From contig JAMPIT010000894.1 in assembly GCA_026261815.1 (NCBI GenBank), positions 52,205,147-52,269,146 of the forward strand: a stretch of 64,000 bases of DNA, read 5' to 3'. This document shows, piece by piece, positions 60,501 through 64,000 of the stretch; positions within the stretch are counted from its first letter, which is position 1, and each line of letters starts with the position of its first letter. Under the pieces are notes generated by a model. It worked only from the letters and a program-made list of their open reading frames with translations, was not told the origin of the DNA and made no database searches. Made by a program: the position numbers and the translations under genes. Origin of the DNA: Monarcha castaneiventris obscurior (taxonomy: Eukaryota > Chordata > Aves > Passeriformes > Monarchidae).

Positions 60501-63500
60501 GGGCTGATAGCTGGGGGCTGAAGGTTTGGCCTTTCTGGCAGGAAGGTGAGGACCAGCTGGGTCAGGTGAGCACACACAATTTGTCTCCCAGCCAGGGTGA
60601 TTCCCCACCTGCCCCAGGTACTGCTACCCCAGGTACTGCTACCCCAGTTCTAGAGGTAGAAGAGGCCGAGTTCTTCCCACTCTCAAGCTATCCAGTGTCA
60701 AGCTGGGAGGCCCACGATTTGCAGTGCTAGCAGTACAGGGGCTGGCATTCATTGGATTGATTTACAGCTGAGGATGAAACAGTGAGAGAAGTGGGCTCAG
60801 GTCAGAGCATAAATCTGCAAGGCTTGCACGGACTGTGCTGGTCTCCATACTTCACTCACTGAGACCCAAACTAGATTAACAATAAATCATCCTACCATCA
60901 TCCCCCCTTGTTCTTCTTCCTGGCTGGTGTGAAGCATATGTTACAGCATATCCATGTGGCAGTGACAGAGTCTGTGAGACACTTTGGCCTGTGAATTGGC
61001 TCAAGCATCCCTACAGGTAACACAGTGACCATTGCACAGAACACTGCATTTGAAAAGAGCATCTCCTACTTGTCTGCTGGAGCAGGCTTACGGCCCAGGA
61101 TCAGGCTTAGGAGCCTCCTCTCCCTCCTACCCCTAATCTTCAGAATATCCAGGTCCAAGTTACTCACATCAGGATTGTGGCAGAAACAGTCTGTGCATGT
61201 CCACAATCTCCTCCACAGCTACTCACAGTTATAAAGGATGCTGACACACTGAAGACATAGCTGGGTATGAAATGAGACTTTCTGAAGTAGTTAAATATCC
61301 AGCTCCTATAGATTTCAAGGCACCACCCTGATGTGGTGACACTGTATAGGATGATGGGAATGGCTTTGTAGACCAACACTCAGCTGTGGTCCACGTGTCC
61401 CAAGCCTATGCTGTGACACTCCTCTCCTGCACTGTGTGTGTGCCAGAGGATTTCCAACTGCTGGGAAACACCCAGCTCACACCACTCTGGAATGTTAAAG
61501 CTGCTGTTGGCAGCAGATTCCCCAGATCCAGCCTGGCTTTCTGCTAGCAGGCAAACATGAGAGACTTCCTCCATATTACTAGAATGTTGAATTAGCCACC
61601 AAAAATAAAATCAGTGCTTTCAACCAAAGTATTGGGAAAATAAATACCCTCGGTCCATTCTCATGACATTCCAGAGAGTGTAAACCACATGTATGTTCAA
61701 TCTGAAACACACAGCTACAAGCTGCAGACACAATGAGTTATGTCTGTTCTCAAAAAGAGAACAGTTTAGATACTGAGATTTCAGTAATTACTATCAACCA
61801 AATACTATTATTCTTAGATGACTTGTATGGTCTTGAGTTCTTTGTAAATCTTGCAGCTCTCCGTTCTCTAACTGAAGGAAGAACAGTAGCAAAGACAATA
61901 AAAATAAGATTTTTATAAAGGATTTCCACCCACCATTGAAGACAGACAGCAAACCTGAGATTTTTGGGAGGTTGATTTGAACTTATTTAGATCATGATTA
62001 ACAAGAGGTGTGTTCAGAGGAGTCATTAAACTACAGTGGGTAAAGCTTTTACAAATGAATGGATACCTACCCAGTAAAATGTCAAACTGAATTGCAAGAA
62101 TCATCACATACACATGACAACCCTGTTAATCCTACAACTTATATTCTACAACTTAAATTGATAAATAATGCTTTTTGGAAGGTTTGTTTCTCCTAGCCCT
62201 AACCTGGGCCTGAAGCTCCTTTGCTGAACTGTGCTGTTGTCTAACTCTGCTTAAAGAGGAGACTGAAGCTGCAGAACAGCAGGTGCAAGCAGAATTGTAC
62301 CTCTTCTGGAAAGCAGCTTCAAAACAATCTCAAAATCTCATTGTGATAAAATACTGTGGTTCTTAAATGACTTGCCCCTTTTCCAATAAAGGCTATCACT
62401 TACACCAGAACATTTAAAAATTATTGTTTGTCTTCTGCACATTGCCAGTGCTGTGCTGAACAAACTGAGGGCAGCTCTACTTCACAAATGCTCATTAAAA
62501 ACTAGATTTACTTCCTCTGAGATTATTGCCAGGACTCAAAGATAAGCGCTGCTAATCAGAGCTTGACTTTCCACACTCCCCCACGCCCTTTTTGGGAGAA
62601 ACAACACGCCTCAGCAGAGCTGTTTGATCTTTCAGAAGCAGGTGTCTCCTGAGAGGAAAGGACAGAATATGAATGCTCCTCTTCTCCTCTTCCTGGCCCC
62701 AGTATAATTCAGGTCAGGCTGTGCTGACAAACTTTTAATAATTGAGCCAACAGCAAGCAGTAGATACTGAAGTGATAGTGTGCATGTGAGATGCTGTTTA
62801 GCAGTTCCTTGCAAACCTCATCCCTAGATATCAAAGGAGGGTGTGTATCATACACAAGCACAGACAGGTGAACTCGTTAAAAATGCTGTCATTTGAATGC
62901 TAAGCAACAACTACGCCTACAATTTTCAGAATGAGTTCCACCATGTCTAAAACTCAAAAGAAATCATGTGATTAAAACAAGTCAAGCTCCAGAGACTGCT
63001 GGGGAATTGTTGCCATACACTCTCCCTATCATTAACTCAGGGAGGACATAAAGGACTGTCAGTGATAAAGCAGTTTTCTCAGCATCAATCCTCCACAGCT
63101 GTTAATAGTAACTTAGGATAATATTCCTAAACACAGAATTAAATAAAATCACCTACTTCACCTACTTTGCATAAAACTGACACAACTGCTACAGTAGTGA
63201 ACTTTGGAAAGAGAAAACCTCTGCAGGTACATTTTACAGGAAGAAAAGACTGTGAGGGATCAGCTATGGTCCCACTACCAGACAATGATGAGATTATGGT
63301 CCATTAAAAATCACAGTTAGGGGCATCTGTGCCAAAATGAACTAGACAACCTTTAGCACACCTAACCTAGAACCTTTTTGGGGGATCGAGGAATGCAGAT
63401 TGCAGAACTCCAAAACTGAAGGCATGCAAAGGTATTGTACCAGTGCATCCCATCAGTGCAGACCAGCAGGAAAAACACTTGTCTTGCATGCGACTCCTAG

Positions 63501-64000
63501 CTTTTCTGATGTCAAACGCATTGCATTAGAGGGAGAATTTAAAATACTCTTACTACAAAAATACAGCCCATTTATTTATTTATTTGCAGAACTGAGCAGC
63601 TTTTCCTTGACTTTTACCTATTCTGGGATTTTCTGTGAAAGCGCGACTCTTTCTTCTGCCTTCTGGTGACGGGGGGCGCAGGAGTGGACGGGAGGGGAGG
63701 AGGAGCAGCAGCTGTGGGAGACGGAGGTAGGCCATTGCTTGGTTTGCTTTTGTGGGATTTGTCTGCCTCGTACTCAAAGGTGCGTTTGGGCTTGGGGACG
63801 GGGTTCACGGCGCTGTTAGCCGGGCTTTCCAGGAGCACTTTGGGGCCAGCTGAGTTCGCAGTGATCCCCTGTTTTGTTTTACTGCTTTTCTCAGCCTCAG
63901 GAGGTGTTTCTGGTTCGCTCCCCAAAATAACACTCCCTCCTTTGCTATCGCTCAGGGCTTCACTCAGTCCCTCCACAGCACTCAGAGTCCCAGACTTTTT
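2835..64000 (-). CDS. DENND2B: DENN domain-containing protein 2B (ST5), C-terminal 817 residues in 18 coding exons; 5' part beyond right edge
   Basis: DENND2B is a Rab guanine nucleotide exchange factor, best known for activating RAB13 at the plasma membrane and leading edge. It was first named ST5, suppression of tumorigenicity 5. Eighteen minus-strand exons join in phase to 2454 nt (817 codons plus TAG). In visible residue numbering: 1-128 hold a proline-rich SH3-binding region (PPSPTAAAPPPLPSTPAPP); 128-345 a basic/serine-rich linker with RKSHRLPRLPKRHSHDD and an acidic SESESDSDD stretch; about 375-520 uDENN; about 535-660 cDENN; about 660-775 dDENN. The last ends EVFMESQMFAGFIQDRELRK, before the C-terminus KMKFLHKKN. 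The human protein is about 1137 residues, so roughly 320 N-terminal residues are missing. Proline-rich motifs, DENN order and exact C-terminus distinguish it from DENND2A, 2C and 2D. Human ST5 makes long and short isoforms from alternative starts, so internal promoters are possible. Confidence 0.96.
3539..3573 (-). CDS. DENND2B: DENND2B last coding exon and stop codon
   Basis: The acceptor is cctttag|GT. The exon completes Gly807 and reads NKMKFLHKKN then TAG at 3541-3539. This basic C-terminus is identical to that of vertebrate ST5, which fixes the end of the protein. The 3'UTR continues leftward. Confidence 0.96.
3574..3993 (-). other. DENND2B intron (420 bp)
   Basis: Unique sequence apart from a homopolymer of about 17 A on the plus strand at 3917-3933 (poly-T on the sense strand). 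Nothing else is identifiable. Confidence 0.8.
3994..4080 (-). CDS. DENND2B: DENND2B exon (visible residues 778-807)
   Basis: The acceptor is tctgccgcag|GG and the donor is GGCCTCG|gtgagg. The 87-nt exon reads LFEQRVEQYLEELPDTEQSG and VNKFLRGL between the split Gly codons. It forms the final amphipathic helix after the dDENN domain. Confidence 0.96.
4155..4233. repeat. GC-rich tandem repeat in a 290-bp DENND2B intron
   Basis: The intron 4081-4370 contains a run of ggctccc/ccccggctccc units, with two near-identical 20-bp units followed by diverged ones. On the sense strand this is a succession of GGGG and GGGA blocks and could form a quadruplex. It produces long proline/glycine-rich spurious open frames on both strands. 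Confidence 0.85.
4371..4610 (-). CDS. DENND2B: DENND2B exon, dDENN helices (visible residues 698-778)
   Basis: The acceptor is cttattttgcag|AA and the donor is GCGAAAG|gtgagg. The 240-nt exon encodes ECNTLNGLVSEVFIRFFVET, VGHYSLFLTQNEKGERAFQR, EAFRKSVASKSIRRFLEVFM and ESQMFAGFIQDRELRKCRAK. It is almost unchanged from mammalian ST5 and separates this gene clearly from other DENND2 paralogues. Confidence 0.97.
4611..5606 (-). other. DENND2B intron (996 bp)
   Basis: Unique sequence of intermediate base composition. I see no repeat, RNA gene or conserved motif in it. Confidence 0.75.
5607..5718 (-). CDS. DENND2B: DENND2B exon, start of dDENN (visible residues 661-698)
   Basis: The acceptor is tcctctatcag|ATG and the donor is GACGATG|gtaagt. 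The 112-nt exon reads MDDEDTLLPRKLQAALEQAL, then ERKNELINQDSDSDSDD, plus one base. It contains the dDENN opening helix (LPRKLQAALEQALERK) and a second acidic SDSDSDD run, a likely flexible loop. Confidence 0.96.
5719..6722 (-). other. DENND2B intron (1.0 kb)
   Basis: AT-rich unique sequence with two overlapping plus-strand open frames near 6441-6678 that lack any recognisable similarity. No identified repeats. Confidence 0.7.
6723..6764 (-). CDS. DENND2B: DENND2B 42-nt microexon, end of cDENN (visible residues 647-660)
   Basis: The acceptor is cttttctttag|GCT and the donor is AGACAG|gtaaag. The 14 residues ALMVNLGSDRFIRQ are an in-frame link between LPVEE and MDDEDTLLP. VNLGSD-type motifs are typical here in DENN proteins. 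At phase 0 and 42 nt it is another exon that could be skipped without a frameshift. Confidence 0.94.
6765..7799 (-). other. DENND2B intron (1.0 kb)
   Basis: Unique sequence with a purine-rich stretch around 7590-7700. Small open frames near 7110-7563 have no recognisable domains. Confidence 0.7.
7800..7977 (-). CDS. DENND2B: DENND2B exon, cDENN (visible residues 587-646)
   Basis: The acceptor is ctctccccag|C and the donor is GAAGAG|gtagga. The 178-nt exon completes Ser587 and reads TLSSCSHAVVALLYPFSWQH, TFIPVLPSSMIDIVCCPTPF and LVGLLSSSLPKLKDLPVEE. The AVVALLYPFSWQHTFIPVLP segment is the most conserved part of the DENN family and contributes to the Rab-binding surface. Confidence 0.97.
13315..13375 (-). 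mobile_element. CR1 LINE 3' end fragment, reversed
   Basis: The plus strand reads atagaatcaaagtaattcag and continues with ggtaggaag-like text and a gatcaactgatccaa block. This is the reverse complement of the conserved CR1 tail. It is diverged, so an old copy. The 5' extent (rightwards) is not clear. Confidence 0.6.
20815..20851. repeat. TTA/TTG trinucleotide microsatellite
   Basis: An uninterrupted TTATTA... run with two G substitutions, about 37 bp, inside the largest DENND2B intron. Confidence 0.9.
24228..24572 (-). mobile_element. Solo LTR of an endogenous retrovirus, sense to DENND2B
   Basis: On the minus strand the segment starts TGTGAGCC and ends GATTTCACA, so the ends form a short TG...CA inverted repeat (tgtga/tcaca). 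In order it shows a TATA-like ATAAAAAGG (24379-24371), then AATAAA (24304-24299), then a U5-like C/T-rich segment. The length of 345 bp suits an avian ERV LTR. No gag, pol or env is adjacent, so it is a solo LTR. The flanking 6-mers (gctctt and gccctc) are similar but not identical, so the target duplication and exact ends are uncertain. Confidence 0.6.
24723..24871 (-). CDS. DENND2B: DENND2B exon, cDENN core (visible residues 538-587)
   Basis: The acceptor is gtgtgtgcag|GTC and the donor is AAGCTCAG|gtgagt. The 149-nt exon encodes VIELRRPMDSRLEHVDFECL, FGCLSVRQIIRIFASLLLER and RVIFVADKL, plus AG. The LLLERRVIFVADKLS motif is the hallmark of cDENN domains. A sense-oriented solo LTR lies about 150 bp downstream in the following intron. 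Confidence 0.96.
24872..27763 (-). other. DENND2B intron (2.9 kb)
   Basis: Mostly unique sequence. It has a TA-rich stretch near 25380-25410 and a purine-rich stretch near 25590-25720. No recognisable repeat family or RNA gene. Confidence 0.7.
27764..27904 (-). CDS. DENND2B: DENND2B exon, uDENN to cDENN (visible residues 491-537)
   Basis: The acceptor is actaatggaccag|ATC, with a C/T-rich tract slightly further upstream. The donor is AATGAG|gtaaaa. The 141-nt exon reads ILDEVERRRGISAALVYPFM, RSLMESPFPAPGKTIKVKTF and LPGAGNE. Ile491 replaces the Val of mammals. Confidence 0.95.
27905..31923 (-). other. DENND2B intron (4.0 kb)
   Basis: Contains the ERVL-like LTR at 30133-30588 in antisense orientation. 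Around 31485-31535 there is an A-rich segment with a local aagtgt(c/g)aagtgta duplication. The rest appears unique. Confidence 0.7.
30133..30588 (+). mobile_element. ERVL-like solo LTR (avian type), antisense to DENND2B
   Basis: It starts TGTAACATTGTCTCAGGGTG and ends near ccccca at 30588. Internally it has a CTT triplet run (30240-30257) and AATAAA at 30503-30508. After the AATAAA comes a tail reading ctcttggactcctggcaaag, resembling the tails of abundant songbird ERVL LTRs as I remember them. No internal retroviral coding sequence is adjacent. I do not see a clear target duplication, so the ends are approximate. Confidence 0.5.
31924..32001 (-). CDS. DENND2B: DENND2B exon, end of uDENN region (visible residues 465-490)
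   Basis: The acceptor is ctttgctgttatcag|CC and the donor is TCCAAG|gtaagg. The 78-nt, phase-0 exon encodes PNGKGPRLPEVYCVISRLGC and FDLFSK. The PEVYCVISRLGCFDLF stretch is a core strand of the DENN fold. Confidence 0.95.
32002..38284 (-). other. DENND2B intron (6.3 kb)
   Basis: Mostly unique. It contains a perfect 19-bp tandem duplication (37427-37464) and no recognisable interspersed repeat. Open frames up to about 120 codons are scattered on both strands without domain similarity. Confidence 0.7.
37427..37464. repeat. Perfect 19-bp tandem duplication
   Basis: The unit agcatccaatatccatata occurs twice head to tail with no mismatch, at 37427-37445 and 37446-37464. This indicates a recent slippage event. 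Confidence 0.95.
38285..38354 (-). CDS. DENND2B: DENND2B exon, uDENN (visible residues 441-464); its 5' part is duplicated upstream
   Basis: The acceptor is actctctcctag|T and the donor is CTCTTG|gtaagt. The 70-nt exon completes Ser441 and reads ETFSFMLTGEDGSRRFGYCR, then RLL, the conserved uDENN strand-turn-strand segment. Its acceptor and first 30 nt are repeated at 38526-38727 with a destroyed AG, so only this copy is expected to splice. Confidence 0.96.
38325..38727. repeat. 201-bp tandem duplication covering a DENND2B exon 5' end
   Basis: Copy 1 (38325-38525) includes the first 30 nt of the 38285-38354 exon, its acceptor and about 170 bp of upstream intron. Copy 2 (38526-38727) repeats the block with about 12 substitutions and one 1-bp insertion, near 94% identity by eye. 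Both copies end taaggac and begin tccccagtcagc. The duplication stops inside the exon, so copy 2 has no donor. Confidence 0.95.
38526..38555 (-). pseudogene. Decayed partial copy of a DENND2B exon (SETFSFMLTGE segment)
   Basis: The duplicated coding bases still read ETFSFMLTGE in frame. The acceptor has changed from CTAG|TGAG to CTTG|TGAG (t at 38356 corresponds to a at 38557), so the invariant AG is lost. There is no donor because the duplicated block breaks off within the exon and runs into intron sequence. This is a non-functional exon relic lying upstream of the real exon. Confidence 0.85.
39155..39513 (+). mobile_element. CR1 LINE, 3'-terminal fragment
   Basis: It reads through the CR1 3' region: ctggggagaccttattgtgg, aaagatgggaacagacttt, ggacaaggggtaatggtttc-like text, then cagagaggtggtagatgccc. 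It ends ggttggactagatgagcttt, cccttccaacccaaatcatt, ccatgattcc. This is the avian CR1 terminus, moderately diverged. The 5' truncation point is approximate, as usual for CR1. Confidence 0.9.
40139..40248 (-). CDS. DENND2B: DENND2B exon, uDENN (visible residues 405-441)
   Basis: The acceptor is gtctcccggcag|CTG and the donor is TACAACAG|gtgagt. The 110-nt exon reads LERPTKQMREAEERLKAIPQ and FCFPDAKDWLPVSEYN, plus AG of a Ser codon. The CFPDAKDWLP motif is the conserved uDENN signature of the DENND2 subfamily. Confidence 0.96.
40249..40880 (-). other. DENND2B intron (632 bp)
   Basis: Unique sequence; nothing identified beyond splice signals. Confidence 0.75.
40881..41065 (-). CDS. DENND2B: DENND2B exon, start of uDENN (visible residues 343-404)
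   Basis: The acceptor is taaatgccag|CT and the donor is CCCAAG|gtaaaa. The 185-nt exon encodes AHTQRLVHIQSMLKRAPSY, RTLELELIEWQERELFEYFV and VVSLKKKPSKNTYLPEVTYQ, ending FPK. The ELFEYFVVVSLKK beta-strand begins the uDENN (longin-like) lobe. Confidence 0.96.
41066..43330 (-). other. DENND2B intron (2.3 kb)
   Basis: Unique sequence. A plus-strand open frame at 42088-42549 (153 codons) has no recognisable domain and no splice or promoter context, so I treat it as chance. Confidence 0.7.
43331..43375 (-). CDS. DENND2B: DENND2B 45-nt acidic microexon (visible residues 328-343)
   Basis: The acceptor is tcctctgcag|AT and the donor is TTTAAAG|gtaagg. This exon is too short to stand out by itself. 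It reads DENSESESDSDDRFK between the LR of the previous exon and AHTQRL of the next, exactly as in the family. At 45 nt with the same phase in and out, it could be skipped without a frameshift, removing the acidic cluster that looks like a casein kinase 2 target. Confidence 0.93.
43376..44201 (-). other. DENND2B intron (826 bp)
   Basis: Unique sequence between the basic exon and the acidic microexon. No repeats identified. Confidence 0.75.
44202..44298 (-). CDS. DENND2B: DENND2B exon (visible residues 296-328), basic segment
   Basis: The acceptor is gttgtttttcag|CTT and the donor is CTACGAG|gtatgg. The 97-nt exon encodes LVQRINSIYSAKRGKKRLKK and LSMSNIETASLR, plus one base. The Lys/Arg cluster KRGKKRLKK immediately precedes the acidic microexon, so the linker before the DENN module has paired basic and acidic blocks. 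Confidence 0.95.
44299..46450 (-). other. DENND2B intron (2.2 kb)
   Basis: AT-rich unique sequence with poly-T near 44442-44451. No identified repeat family. Confidence 0.7.
46451..46666 (-). CDS. DENND2B: DENND2B exon (visible residues 224-295)
   Basis: The acceptor is cttgtccccgcag|CTG and the donor is CCAAAG|gtactg, a poor match to the consensus after GT. The 216-nt, phase-0 exon encodes 72 residues including GNWSERKSHRLPRLPKRHSH, DDMLLLAQLGIPSSPSSLNE and the basic end RRARRIPK. The text is nearly identical to mammalian ST5, so the boundaries are firm despite the weak donor. Confidence 0.95.
46667..49295 (-). other. DENND2B intron (2.6 kb)
   Basis: Unique sequence with a plus-strand poly-A run near 48766-48781. 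The end next to the 49296-49444 exon is strongly CpG-rich and is listed separately. A 318-codon plus-strand open frame from 48755 crosses poly-A, the CpG island and the antisense of the real exon, and is not a gene. Confidence 0.75.
49050..49450. promoter_or_regulatory. Intragenic CpG-rich island around a DENND2B exon
   Basis: Dense CpG from about 49170 to 49450, with gggcgcggggccggccccg in its middle, stands out from the AT-rich intron on both sides. It overlaps the 3' half of the 49296-49444 exon and the start of the following intron. It could be an internal promoter for a short DENND2B isoform or an antisense start, or simply a GC-rich exon neighbourhood. No TATA box or TOP-like start is evident. 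Confidence 0.5.
49296..49444 (-). CDS. DENND2B: DENND2B exon (visible residues 174-223), atypical acceptor
   Basis: The 149-nt exon completes Gly174 and reads ESPKENPYEDVELKGRHAG, then RKSHQLSENSLDSLHRMW and TPQNRKYTAAPQ, with donor CCGCAG|gtaaag. The acceptor chosen (gtgaag|GC) is the only one that keeps frame and family length. It is preceded on the sense strand by A/C-rich rather than T-rich sequence, which is unusual. The exon borders a CpG-rich stretch on its intron side. Confidence 0.88.
52610..52628. repeat. CTG trinucleotide microsatellite (six units)
   Basis: A perfect CTG run preceded by imperfect ggtggtggctgctactg. On the DENND2B sense strand it is CAG. Short and intronic. Confidence 0.9.
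57395..57614 (+). mobile_element. CR1 LINE, 3'-terminal fragment, diverged
   Basis: It shows the CR1 order: a ttgttcacagggacatcaag-like block, gaaggctgcacagggaggca, gccctgctttgagcagaggt, tggatcagatgacttcacag, then ctaccaacttgaaattttta and tgattctgt. More diverged than the copy at 39 kb, so older. The start is approximate. Confidence 0.8.
59747..59883 (-). CDS. DENND2B: DENND2B exon (visible residues 128-174)
   Basis: The acceptor is aaactctag|A and the donor is ATTGTAG|gtaaga. The 137-nt exon completes Arg128 and reads KSFEFEDASSLQSLYPPSP, then TENGTESQHKFGSKSTLEEN and AYEDIV, ending with one base of a Gly codon. The AYEDIVG acidic-tyrosine motif is conserved in ST5 proteins. Phases 2-in and 1-out match its neighbours. 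Confidence 0.95.
59884..63617 (-). other. DENND2B intron (3.7 kb)
   Basis: Mostly unique. A 15-bp unit ccccaggtactgcta is repeated two and a half times at 60612-60647. No interspersed repeat recognised. Confidence 0.75.
63618..64000 (-). CDS. DENND2B: DENND2B exon, proline-rich region (partial, continues past window)
   Basis: The frame is open to the window edge from the donor AATAG|gtaaaag at 63617. It encodes visible residues 1-127 plus two bases of Arg128. The region is rich in Ser, Pro and Lys and includes VPKPKRTFEYEADK and a polyproline stretch with PPPLP and PAPPVTRR. These SH3-ligand motifs lie in the part of ST5 reported to interact with Abl-family kinase signalling. Everything upstream, including the true start codon, is outside the window. 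Confidence 0.93.

Overview
The window is vertebrate nuclear DNA and most likely comes from a bird. It carries two spliced protein-coding genes whose exons are bounded by GT/AG introns. CR1-type LINE tails carry the characteristic avian 3' end, with a TTCCAACCCAAAT-like block followed by an ATTCCATGATTC-like tail. There are also two solo LTRs of avian ERV type. Introns are compact and repeat content is low. A passerine is my guess from LTR style only; the sequence does not prove it.

Layout from left to right. Positions 18-1118 hold the 5' part of RPL27A (ribosomal protein uL15) on the minus strand, running out of the left edge. Exons 1 to 3 are present, covering residues 1-47 and two bases of codon 48. 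The gene starts in a CpG island (about 690-1270) with a 5'-TOP start site, two CGCG elements, a G-quadruplex-prone hexamer tract in intron 1 and a five-copy 53-bp minisatellite in intron 2. Positions 1119-2834 are intergenic.

From about 2835 to the right edge the window is one gene on the minus strand, DENND2B (formerly ST5), a DENN-domain Rab guanine nucleotide exchange factor. I can place 18 coding exons. Their phases join without a break into 2454 nt, which is 817 residues plus a stop. This is the C-terminal roughly 70% of a protein known to be about 1137 residues in human. The first visible exon is cut by the right edge. Introns range from 290 bp to 16.7 kb.

Intronic content includes a sense-oriented solo LTR at 24228-24572, an antisense ERVL-like LTR at 30133-30588 and three CR1 fragments. 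There is also a GC-rich island at 49.05-49.45 kb, a GC-rich tandem repeat in a 290-bp intron and a few microsatellites. The most unusual structure is a 201-bp tandem duplication at 38325-38727. It copied the acceptor and first 30 coding bases of one DENND2B exon, and the upstream copy has since lost its splice-acceptor AG.

I see no prokaryotic-type system, CRISPR array, tRNA or rRNA gene, or novel multi-gene system. The two genes are unrelated in function (ribosome assembly; Rab-dependent membrane traffic) and are merely neighbours. What is worth following up is gene structure and repeat biology.
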